Shown here: in pieces, positions 16,640 through 24,681 of the stretch
How the letters are laid out: each line of letters starts with the position of its first letter
Numbering within the stretch: the stretch's first letter is position 1
NCBI GenBank assembly: GCA_014799385.1
Contig: JAAVIC010000001.1
Coordinates: forward strand, 172,683 to 236,682
DNA length: 64,000 nucleotides
Origin: Oscillospiraceae bacterium
GTDB taxonomy: Bacteria; Bacillota; Clostridia; Oscillospirales; Ruminococcaceae
Direction of reading: 5' to 3'
Translations under genes and position numbers: made by a program
The notes under the pieces: model-generated
Told to the model about the DNA's origin: nothing
Databases searched by the model: none
What the model saw: the letters and a program-made list of their open reading frames with translations, nothing else

Positions 16640-18019
16640 ATGGCAGAGAATAAAGTTGTTCATTCGATGGTCGAGGTTACGGTGAACCCAAACCGCGCGG
16701 CGGCGTTCGCATCGTTCAACCGACCCGAAAACGGCGGCTGGGACATCACGGTAGACCGTATCAAATCCGCGATGGCGGAAAAGCTGATAAGCCATGGCAT
16801 TCTCGAAGACGATATCAGAATGGCAGTGGAACAAAAACGTTATGACGAGAATATCTGCGTGGCAAAATGGGACGCTCCCCAACACGGAGTGAACGGTGTT
16901 ATCAAATACCATTTCAGTACCGAAAGCCATGCCGCTCCCGTAGAAAACGAGCACGGCGTTGTGGATTATAAGAACCTCGGAGTTGTGAAAAATATCACCG
17001 CCGGAACCCCCATCGCAAGCATCACCATGCCGACCGAGGGCACTCCCGGAAAAGACATCACGGGAATGGCTGTGCCGCAGAAAAAGGGCGTTCCCGCAAA
17101 ATTCAACGTGGGCGCGGGAACAACGCTTACCGAGGACGGAACGCAGATACTCGCGGCAGTAAACGGAAATCTTGTCTACCGCAACGGAGCGTTCTGCGTG
17201 GACGAAACGCTTGTTATAAACGGCGATGTGGAGGTTGCTACGGGCAATATTGACTTCATTGGCGCGGTGACTGTCAAGGGCAGCGTGTTTGAGGGATTCC
17301 GCGTGACGTCAAAGCGGGACATCATTGTAAACGGCACGGTAAGCGGCGCGGAGCTTCACGCTGACGGCAATATCTCCGTGAAAATCGGCGCGATAAATTC
17401 ACAAGTCGCCGCCAAAGGGAACATCAGGATGGGCTTCTGCGAGAACAGCAAAGTCACCGCCGACGGCACTGTGGAAAGTGCGTCTTTCGTGGGCGGCGAG
17501 ATTTTCTCAAGGCAAAAGATCATAGCGTCCGGAAAGGGCGTTATTATGGGCGGAAAGCTCACCGCGCTTGACGGAATCGAAGCGTCGGTAATCGGCTCGG
17601 AGAAGTACGTTAAAACCGAGCTTACACTGGGAAACAACGCGGTTTTGTCCGAGGAACGCGACAATCTCGAAAAGCTGATTTTGGAGATGGAGGACAAGGC
17701 GGACCAGCTCGGAAAGATACTGACCACGCTTGCCGAAATGCAGAAAAAAGGCAAGCTCTCGCCCGACCGCGAGCAGATGAAGTCCGATTCGCTGCGCAAC
17801 AGATTGAGGCTTCAAAGCGAAATCAAGCGTTCAAAGGCGCGTATCGCCGAAATCGACGATACACTCCAGCTCACCCAAAATCTGTCCATATCGTGCAAGC
17901 GAATGTTCTACCCGGGCGTAACGCTGAGAATAAATTCCTGCGTGCTGTCCGTAAAAGCCGTCACCAACAGAGCAAGGGCAACCGTTGAGAACGGGGAGAT
18001 TACATTTAAGCCGCTGTGA
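16640..18019 (+). CDS. FapA/DUF342-family protein
   Basis: A 459-residue protein of the FapA (formerly DUF342) family. It has an N-terminal alpha/beta region, a central right-handed parallel beta-helix made of many short V/I/G-rich turns (VINGDVEVATGNIDFIGAV to about residue 320), and a C-terminal coiled coil (about 330-405) before a final beta segment. In Vibrio and Bacillus relatives it is linked to flagellar assembly or polar proteins, but no flagellar genes are near and the role here is unknown. No signal peptide is present. It is preceded by two L elements in tandem. Confidence 0.86.
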   Translation: MAENKVVHSMVEVTVNPNRAAAFASFNRPENGGWDITVDRIKSAMAEKLISHGILEDDIRMAVEQKRYDENICVAKWDAPQHGVNGVIKYHFSTESHAAPVENEHGVVDYKNLGVVKNITAGTPIASITMPTEGTPGKDITGMAVPQKKGVPAKFNVGAGTTLTEDGTQILAAVNGNLVYRNGAFCVDETLVINGDVEVATGNIDFIGAVTVKGSVFEGFRVTSKRDIIVNGTVSGAELHADGNISVKIGAINSQVAAKGNIRMGFCENSKVTADGTVESASFVGGEIFSRQKIIASGKGVIMGGKLTALDGIEASVIGSEKYVKTELTLGNNAVLSEERDNLEKLILEMEDKADQLGKILTTLAEMQKKGKLSPDREQMKSDSLRNRLRLQSEIKRSKARIAEIDDTLQLTQNLSISCKRMFYPGVTLRINSCVLSVKAVTNRARATVENGEITFKPL

Positions 18020-18060
18020 TTGCGGTCTGATAGGCTGCGCGTTGCAATGGAGGAATCATA

Positions 18061-18363
18061 ATGAAGTTAAGTCATTCGGTAAGCGGAGCGGTTCGGCAGT
18101 TTTCCTATTGGATAGCAAATGGGACTGTTGGCTACCCGTTATTAGAGGGAATAAATTACTTTGATGAATTTAGAGAAAGTCCAAGTTTGCTTGAAACCGT
18201 GTATGCAATCTTTATCAATAATCTTGAAGTTGATGAAACCGGCGAGGTATTAAATGCGAAATATGCTGAGCAAAGAGCTGCACAGTATATAAAGCAATGG
18301 TGCGTGAAGGATTATACGGCTGAACCGACTTTTTGCGGTTCGGAGGAAGCTGAATTATATTGA
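18061..18363 (+). CDS. Hypothetical protein, 100 residues
   Basis: A small soluble protein with aromatic residues (FSYWIANGTVGYPLLEGINYF) and an acidic C-terminus. No family is recognised. An AATGGAGGAATC site precedes the ATG, 41 nt after the FapA-like stop, so it may be co-transcribed. It is more A/T-rich than its neighbours, which could indicate recent acquisition. Confidence 0.6.
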   Translation: MKLSHSVSGAVRQFSYWIANGTVGYPLLEGINYFDEFRESPSLLETVYAIFINNLEVDETGEVLNAKYAEQRAAQYIKQWCVKDYTAEPTFCGSEEAELY

Positions 18364-18408
18364 TAAATCGGTATATATTTAGCAGCTTCAACGAATCACC
18401 AACATATA

Positions 18409-18434
18409 AAACCGTCCGCCTCGGTGGACGGTTT
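18409..18434 (+). terminator. Terminator hairpin, first copy
   Basis: AAACCGTCC with GGACGGTTT. The downstream T-run is interrupted by an inserted palindromic element. Confidence 0.72.
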
Positions 18435-18455
18435 CAGTTTGTAGAAAAAGTCCCC

Positions 18456-18567
18456 TTTCAGACTGTCGAGAAGCCCTCAGATGCTAGGAGACGGCTTGTC
18501 GGCTAGCCTTAATGGCTGCCGATCAAGCCGTTGACGACGCAGATGAGGGTTTATCGACAGTCTGAAA
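18456..18567 (+). repeat. 112-bp nested palindromic element
   Basis: Fourteen-base perfect terminal arms, TTTCAGACTGTCGA and TCGACAGTCTGAAA, enclose GCCCTCA/TGAGGG and an inner stem ACGGCTTG.TCGGC.AGCC with GGCT.GCCGA.CAAGCCGT. It sits between two copies of the same terminator. Confidence 0.82.
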
Positions 18568-18590
18568 CCGTCCGCCTTGGTGGACGGTTT
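18565..18590 (+). terminator. Terminator hairpin, second copy
   Basis: AAACCGTCC with GGACGGTTT followed by TTTTATT. It shares bases with the right arm of the palindromic element. Confidence 0.82.
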
Positions 18591-18627
18591 TTTATTATGA
18601 AAAGTTTGTGTTAACAAGAAATGGCGG

Positions 18628-18656
18628 TTGACTTTTTGCTCAAAATGTGTTATAAT
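18628..18656 (+). promoter_or_regulatory. Sigma-A promoter of the activase gene
   Basis: TTGACT-N17-TATAAT, 69 nt before the ATG. Confidence 0.85.
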
Positions 18657-18724
18657 AATAATGTATGAGAATTGACGGAACAATAAATTACAATATTTCC
18701 CATTATTATTGATGGAGGGATTTA

Positions 18725-21700
18725 ATGAAACGTGTAGGACTTGATATAGGCTCAACGACCGTCAAGGCGGCGGTGTTGGGTGAAAATAACGAGCTGCTGT
18801 TCAGCGAGTATCGGCGGCATTTTTCGGACATTCGCAAAACAGTCGCGGACATAATCGCCGAAGTCGGCGAACATCTTGACGAATCCCGCGTGGAAATCGC
18901 CGTGACGGGTTCGGGCGGAATTTCCGTGTCACAGTGGCTTGGGATTCCGTTTGTACAGGAGGTCGCCGCGGGTACGGACGCGATACGCGCGCTTATCCCA
19001 GAAACGGACGTGGCAATCGAGCTTGGCGGCGAGGACGCGAAGATTACATATCTCAAGGGCGGCTTGGAGCAGCGTATGAACGGCTCTTGCGCGGGCGGAA
19101 CGGGCGCGTTCATCGACCAGATGGCGGCTCTTCTGAACACCGACATCGGCGGCTTGAACGAGCTTTCCAAAAAGCACACCACGATTTACCCGATAGCGTC
19201 ACGCTGCGGAGTTTTCGCGAAGAGCGACATTCAGCCGCTGCTGAACGAGGGCGCGAAACGCTCCGATGTTGCCGCTTCGGTATTCCAATCCGTGGTGAAT
19301 CAGACAATCAGCGGACTTGCGTGCGGCAAGCCTATCCGCGGGAACGTGGCATTCCTCGGGGGACCGCTCCACTACCTGTCGGAGCTGCGCCAACGCTTTA
19401 TCGAAACGCTGAATCTTACCCCCGAGCACATAATCTTCCCCGAGAACGCGAATCTGTTCGTGGCAATGGGCTGCGCGCTCTCCGAGGAATCAGCTGAAGT
19501 CGACTTTTCGGAGCTGGTTCAAAAGGCGCAGTCGCTCGGCGAAAACGCGCTGAACGAGGTGGAACGTCTTGAACCGCTGTTCAAAAACGAACAGGAGCTG
19601 AACGATTTCCGTGACAGACACGCGAAATCGGTGATTCCCGAGGCGGATTTGAAATCCCACAGCGGCGCGTGCTACCTCGGAATAGACGCAGGTTCAACCA
19701 CCACCAAAGCCTCTCTCATCGACAAGGACGGCGCGATTCTCTATTCGTATTACGCGGGCAACCAAGGCGACCCGCTGAAGTCGGTAATCGGCATTCTGAA
19801 AGAGATTTACGGGCTGATGCCCGAAAATGCATACATCGCGAAAACCTGCACAACGGGCTACGGCGAACACCTTATAAAAGCGGCTCTGGGCGCGGATTTC
19901 GGCGAGATCGAAACCATGGCGCACTACAAAGCGGCGGACAGAGTTCTCCCGGGCGCGGAGTTCATTTTGGACATCGGCGGTCAGGACATGAAGTGTATGC
20001 GCGTGAAGGACGGCGAGATTGAGTCTATCCTCTTGAACGAGGCTTGCTCCTCGGGGTGCGGCTCGTTCATCGAGAACTTCGCCAACGCGCTTGGAATGAG
20101 CAGCCGCGAGTTCGCCGTGTTGGGCTTGTCGGCGGAAAATCCCGTGGATTTGGGTTCACGATGTACAGTGTTTATGAACTCCCGTGTAAAACAGGCGCAG
20201 AAAGAGGGCGCGACCGTTGCGGATATTTCCGCGGGACTGTCATACTCCGTGGTGAAAAACGCGCTGTTTAAGGTAATAAAGCTGCGCGATACCGCCTCAA
20301 TGGGAACGAAAATCATCGTTCAGGGCGGCACGTTTATGAACGACAGCGTACTCCGCGCGTTTGAACTGATTGTCGGCAAAGACGTTATCCGCCCCGACAA
20401 GGCTGGTCTGATGGGCTGCTACGGCGCGGCTCTTATCGCGTTGGAGCGCGATGACGGAGAGCGCTCCTCTATCGCAGATTTGGAACATCTGGAGAGCTTT
20501 AAGGTCGAAAAGACCGCCGCTCGCTGCGGAAAATGCTCCAACAACTGCTTACTCACGATTACAAAATTCCCGGACGGCTCGCGCTACATAAGCAACAACC
20601 GCTGCGAACGCGGAGCAGGGAATGTTCAAAGCGGTGAAAAACTCCCGAATCTTTACGATTGGAAGTATCATCTGCTGTTCGACCGCGAATGCCTTGACGA
20701 GCAGTCTGCGAAGCGCGGCGCAATCGGACTTCCGCGCGTGTTGGGAATGTACGAGAATTACCCGTTCTGGCACAGATTGTTCACAGAATTGGGCTTTTGT
20801 GTGAAGTTGTCGCCGAAATCCTCACGTTCTATCTACGACAAAGGAATCGAAACAATGCCGAGCGAATCGGTATGTTACCCCGCGAAACTGGCTCACGGGC
20901 ATATACAGTCGCTGATTGACGAGGGACTGAAGTTGATTTTCTACCCCTCTATGCCGTATGAAATGGCAAACGACAACGGCGGCGACAACCACTACAACTG
21001 CCCCGTGGTAGCGACATACAGCGAGGTCATCAAAAATTCCGTGCCGGAGCTTCGCCCAGACAACAAAAATTACGTGAAGTTCCTCAATCCGTTTTTGCCG
21101 ATTTTCAACGAAAAGCGTATGGCGGAGAGATTGTTCGAGGAATTTTCCGAAAAGCTACCCGAAATGAACATCACCAAGCCGGAGATTTCTTCGGCTTTGG
21201 AAAAGGCATACGCAGCGGACGCGGAGTTCAAGCAAATCGTCCGCGAAAAGGGCGAGGAAACGCTGAATATGCTGAAAGCGGAGGGCAAACGCGGAATCGT
21301 GCTTGCGGGCAGACCCTACCACGTTGACCCCGAGATAAATCACGGCTTGCCCGAGATGATAAACGGCTACGGATTCGCGGTGTTTACCGAGGATTCCGTG
21401 GCGCACCTGGGAGAGGTCGTAAGACCGATCCGCGTGGTCGACCAATGGACGTATCACACGCGACTGTACGCGGCGGCGCACGTTGTCGGCGCGAATCAAA
21501 ATCTGGAGCTGGTTCAGCTTAATTCGTTCGGGTGCGGTCTGGACGCTATCACCACGGACGAGGTTCAGGAGATACTGCGCGGTTTCGGAAAGCTGTATAC
21601 CTGTCTGAAAATCGACGAGGTGAACAACCTCGGCGCGGCGCGTATCCGTCTGCGCTCGCTGATTTCCGTAATGGACGAGCGTGAACGGCGCGGCTATGAG

Positions 21701-23026
21701 CCGACGCGCGGACAATTGGGATATGTGCGTCAGCCCGAGTTCACCAAGGAAATGCGCAAAAAGCACACCATTCTCTGCCCGCAGATGGCGCCTATCCACT
21801 TCGATATGCTGGAGGCGGCGTTCAATCACAGCGGCTATAACGTAAAAATCCTCAATGACTGCTCCAAGGAAGTCGTAAACACGGGGCTGAAATATGTCAA
21901 CAATGACGCGTGCTATCCGTCCATACTTATCGTCGGGCAGCTTATCCACGCGCTGCAAAGCGGAAAATACGACCTTGACAACACCTCCGTGATGATAACC
22001 CAGACGGGCGGCGCGTGCCGAGCGACAAACTACGTGGGAATGCTGAAAAAGGCTCTCAAGGACGCGGGATTTGACAACATTCCGCTGATTTCGCTGAATA
22101 TAGTAGGTCTGGAAAAGCAAAGCGGATTCAAGCTCACGCTCGGAATGGCAACTCGCGCGTTTATGGCGATCATTTACGGCGATGTGCTGCAGCGGTGCCT
22201 GTACAAGGTTCGCCCGTATGAAAAGGTCAAGGGCAGCGCAAACGCGCTGTACGAAAAGTGGCGCGTGTTCCTCAGGGACGAGCTTAAAAGCCTTTCCATA
22301 AAGCGGTTTAACCGCAATGTACGGAACATCGTGGCGGAGTTTTCCGCGTTCCCCGTAAATGACGTGAAAAAGCCGAAAATCGGGTTGGTAGGCGAGATTC
22401 TTGTAAAATTCCACCCGATTGCGAATAACAACATTATAGAGCTGCTGGAGCGCGAGGGCTGCGAGGTGGTAGTTCCCGATTTGATGGGATTTTTCTACTA
22501 CATATGCTCTCATGGCAAGACCAAAAGCGAGCTGCTCTATTGCTCCAAGCCCAAGGAGTTCGCCGAAACCGCGGCGATAAAGCTCTTCGAGATGATGGAG
22601 CGCAGCTACCGCAAATCGGTTACGGGAACTAAGTTCGGCTGCCCCGGGGATATTTTCGAGATGCGCGAGAGCGTCCGCCCGATAGTTTCCCCCGGAAACA
22701 TCGCGGGCGAGGGCTGGTTCTTGTCGGCGGAAATGCTGGAGCTTATCGGCGAGGGCGTGCCGAATATCGTGTGTATGCAGCCGTTCGCGTGTCTGCCCAA
22801 TCACGTTACGGGCAAGGGCGTAATCGGCGAGCTGCGCCGTCAGCACCCCGAAAGCAACATAGTGGCGGTGGATTTCGACCCCGGCGCGTCCGAGGTAAAC
22901 CAAGTCAACCGCATCAAGCTGATGCTTACACAAGCGTTCGCAAACGCGGGAATCAGCCGCAAGACTGTAATTCCCGAGCTGTCTGTAACGGATAAGTACT
23001 CGGAACTGATGACAGTTAATAGTTAA
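18725..23026 (+). CDS. Giant 2-hydroxyacyl-CoA dehydratase activase/dehydratase-like protein
   Basis: A 1433-residue protein with two ASKHA (BadF/BcrA/HgdC-type) ATPase modules and a large C-terminal region. Module 1 (about 1-265) starts VGLDIGSTTVKAAV and has SCAGGTGAFIDQMA. Module 2 (about 318-590) starts YLGIDAGSTTTKAS and has CSSGCGSFIENFA. Each Cys can bridge a [4Fe-4S] cluster in an activase dimer; here both halves are fused. A cysteine cluster follows (CGKCSNNC, CERG), then DUF2229-like and HgdB-like regions. The ATP-driven electron transfer role is known for the activases. The substrate of this long form is not established and no separate dehydratase subunits are encoded nearby. It is monocistronic with its own promoter. 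Confidence 0.93.
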   Translation: MKRVGLDIGSTTVKAAVLGENNELLFSEYRRHFSDIRKTVADIIAEVGEHLDESRVEIAVTGSGGISVSQWLGIPFVQEVAAGTDAIRALIPETDVAIELGGEDAKITYLKGGLEQRMNGSCAGGTGAFIDQMAALLNTDIGGLNELSKKHTTIYPIASRCGVFAKSDIQPLLNEGAKRSDVAASVFQSVVNQTISGLACGKPIRGNVAFLGGPLHYLSELRQRFIETLNLTPEHIIFPENANLFVAMGCALSEESAEVDFSELVQKAQSLGENALNEVERLEPLFKNEQELNDFRDRHAKSVIPEADLKSHSGACYLGIDAGSTTTKASLIDKDGAILYSYYAGNQGDPLKSVIGILKEIYGLMPENAYIAKTCTTGYGEHLIKAALGADFGEIETMAHYKAADRVLPGAEFILDIGGQDMKCMRVKDGEIESILLNEACSSGCGSFIENFANALGMSSREFAVLGLSAENPVDLGSRCTVFMNSRVKQAQKEGATVADISAGLSYSVVKNALFKVIKLRDTASMGTKIIVQGGTFMNDSVLRAFELIVGKDVIRPDKAGLMGCYGAALIALERDDGERSSIADLEHLESFKVEKTAARCGKCSNNCLLTITKFPDGSRYISNNRCERGAGNVQSGEKLPNLYDWKYHLLFDRECLDEQSAKRGAIGLPRVLGMYENYPFWHRLFTELGFCVKLSPKSSRSIYDKGIETMPSESVCYPAKLAHGHIQSLIDEGLKLIFYPSMPYEMANDNGGDNHYNCPVVATYSEVIKNSVPELRPDNKNYVKFLNPFLPIFNEKRMAERLFEEFSEKLPEMNITKPEISSALEKAYAADAEFKQIVREKGEETLNMLKAEGKRGIVLAGRPYHVDPEINHGLPEMINGYGFAVFTEDSVAHLGEVVRPIRVVDQWTYHTRLYAAAHVVGANQNLELVQLNSFGCGLDAITTDEVQEILRGFGKLYTCLKIDEVNNLGAARIRLRSLISVMDERERRGYEPTRGQLGYVRQPEFTKEMRKKHTILCPQMAPIHFDMLEAAFNHSGYNVKILNDCSKEVVNTGLKYVNNDACYPSILIVGQLIHALQSGKYDLDNTSVMITQTGGACRATNYVGMLKKALKDAGFDNIPLISLNIVGLEKQSGFKLTLGMATRAFMAIIYGDVLQRCLYKVRPYEKVKGSANALYEKWRVFLRDELKSLSIKRFNRNVRNIVAEFSAFPVNDVKKPKIGLVGEILVKFHPIANNNIIELLEREGCEVVVPDLMGFFYYICSHGKTKSELLYCSKPKEFAETAAIKLFEMMERSYRKSVTGTKFGCPGDIFEMRESVRPIVSPGNIAGEGWFLSAEMLELIGEGVPNIVCMQPFACLPNHVTGKGVIGELRRQHPESNIVAVDFDPGASEVNQVNRIKLMLTQAFANAGISRKTVIPELSVTDKYSELMTVNS

Positions 23027-23039
23027 GGTTCGCGCTCAA

Positions 23040-23400
23040 TGCGGGAGGTACCCCGAACCCTTCGTGTTTTAGTGGGGGGACAACCCTTTGAGGGTTGCCC
23101 CGCGCCTTCGGCACGGATAACGGGGGACAACCCTTCGGGGAGAGGGGGGAAGACTAAATCCGACAAAAACGGGCATTCCCCCCTCTCCCCTACGGGTTTT
23201 CCCCCGATCCCCTTTTCCCCTCTCCCTACTCCCCCCTTCCCGTTTTTCGGTGGTCGTGAGGGGATAATGCTGTCTCTTCGCGGCAAGATTGTAGAAACGT
23301 TTTCCCTCTCGGTTGCGATGTTTACGCACACAAAACAGTTGTTACGTACACTCGCTACTGAAGCGTACTGCCCGATGGTATGACAAGTCACCGATAGGCA
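23040..23400 (+). repeat. A'-C composite repeat, copy 2
   Basis: A G/C-rich A variant followed directly by the C segment (GTTTACGCACAC, CAGTTGTTACGT). It is oriented toward the SPFH gene and its right end runs into P-like sequence. Confidence 0.8.
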
Positions 23401-23459
23401 CAACTTTTTGGGTTGCCAGTTTAGAGCGTTATAACCAAAACAAGTATCCGGTGATTCGC

Positions 23460-23571
23460 GCAAATTCAAAACGCAAGCGGCGCACTGCACGCGCAGCGTG
23501 CAGTGTGACGTGAAGCGAGCACTCTTGAAATGCCGCAAAGCGGCATTTCAAGAGCGCGGTTTTGAATTTGC
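23460..23571 (+). repeat. L element before the SPFH gene
   Basis: Outer stem GCAAATTCAAAAC/GTTTTGAATTTGC, arms CACTGCACGC/GCGTGCAGTG and CTCTTGAAATGCCGC/GCGGCATTTCAAGAG. Both arms are nearly identical to those before glgP, 18 kb away. Confidence 0.87.
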
Positions 23572-23592
23572 TATTAAAATAAGGAGTTAAAA

Positions 23593-24456
23593 ATGCAAAA
23601 ATTTTCTACTGAGAACAAAAAGAAAGAGGACGGCTTCGGCTATGGAAAAATTGTGCTGTTTGTCGTGATTGCGGTTGTTGCGCTGATCGTGATTTTCAAC
23701 AGCTTTTCAGTTGTCAACGAGGGATTTATCGGAGTGAAGTACCGTTTCGGAAAAATCGTCGGCGATAACCTCACAGCAGGACTTAACGTGCATATCCCGT
23801 TTATCGAGAGCATTGAACAGGTAGACACGCGCGAACAAATCTACTCGGTTGACGCTGACGCGTACACATCGGATACCCAGACGGTCGACAGTCTTAAGTT
23901 GAAGTTGAATTATTGCTACGATACGTCAAAATTGTCCGAGATAATCCGCTCGGCGGGTATCGCAAATGTGGAATCCAAGTGGCTTGTGCCTAATGTGGCG
24001 AAAATCTCCAAGGACGAAATCGGTAAGGTAAAGGCGGAAGATCTCGTTCAGAACCGCGCTACCGTTCAAGACGCGATTTACAATTCGCTTAAAGAAACGC
24101 TTGAACCGCAAGGGATTATAGTGACGGCGTTCGCGATTGAGAACCTGTCGTTTGATGACGCGTTCGAGCAGTCCATTCAGGCAAAGGTAATCGCCGCTCA
24201 GGACGCGCTTAAAATGCAGAACAAAACCGCCGAAAAGGAGGAAGAGGCAAAACAGCAGGTAATCGCGGCGCAAGCGCAGGCGGATTCGCAGAAAATCAAG
24301 GCAGACGCGGACGCTTACGCAATCAGGACGGTTCAGGAGCAGCTCGCCAAAGATCCGACTTATATCGAGTATTTGAAGATTCAGAACTGGGACGGCAAGC
24401 TGCCGCAAGCAGTGGGAGATGTTAATCCGTTTATTGCGCTTGGCGGCGGTAACTGA
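23593..24456 (+). CDS. SPFH/prohibitin-family membrane protein
   Basis: A 287-residue protein with a short cytoplasmic N-terminus, one membrane segment (about 19-41, IVLFVVIAVVALIVIF), an SPFH domain (about 42-220, NEGFIGVKYRFGKI) and a helical coiled tail rich in Ala, Gln and Glu (about 215-262). Such proteins form membrane rings and microdomains and often hold proteases. No partner protease is adjacent. It is monocistronic, with an L element and AAGGAG upstream. Confidence 0.91.
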   Translation: MQKFSTENKKKEDGFGYGKIVLFVVIAVVALIVIFNSFSVVNEGFIGVKYRFGKIVGDNLTAGLNVHIPFIESIEQVDTREQIYSVDADAYTSDTQTVDSLKLKLNYCYDTSKLSEIIRSAGIANVESKWLVPNVAKISKDEIGKVKAEDLVQNRATVQDAIYNSLKETLEPQGIIVTAFAIENLSFDDAFEQSIQAKVIAAQDALKMQNKTAEKEEEAKQQVIAAQAQADSQKIKADADAYAIRTVQEQLAKDPTYIEYLKIQNWDGKLPQAVGDVNPFIALGGGN

Positions 24457-24551
24457 TTTCGGCGGCAAAGTCTGGTGCGTTATAACAAAAACAACATATC
24501 GGCGGCGCAGCTTAGCGCGTTATAACCCAAAACAAGTGTTTGGCGACTCGT

Positions 24552-24661
24552 GCAAATTGAGAAAGCGAGCGTGGCACTGCACGCTATGCGTGCAGTGGCT
24601 CGCTCGGCTAGTGCAGATGAAATCCGCTTTGCGGATTTCATCTGCACGGTTCTCAATTTGC
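24552..24661 (+). repeat. L element before pcrA
   Basis: Outer stem GCAAATTGAGAA/TTCTCAATTTGC, arms CACTGCACGC/GCGTGCAGTG and GCAGATGAAATCCGC/GCGGATTTCATCTGC. A promoter-like TCGGCG-N16-TATAAC lies upstream. Confidence 0.87.
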
Positions 24662-24681
24662 TATTTAGATAAGGGGACAAG

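Noticed and set aside
21155..22933. 592-codon minus-strand ORF opposite the activase gene
   Set aside because: The sense frame has all activase motifs; the antisense product is rich in His/Arg and resembles no protein.
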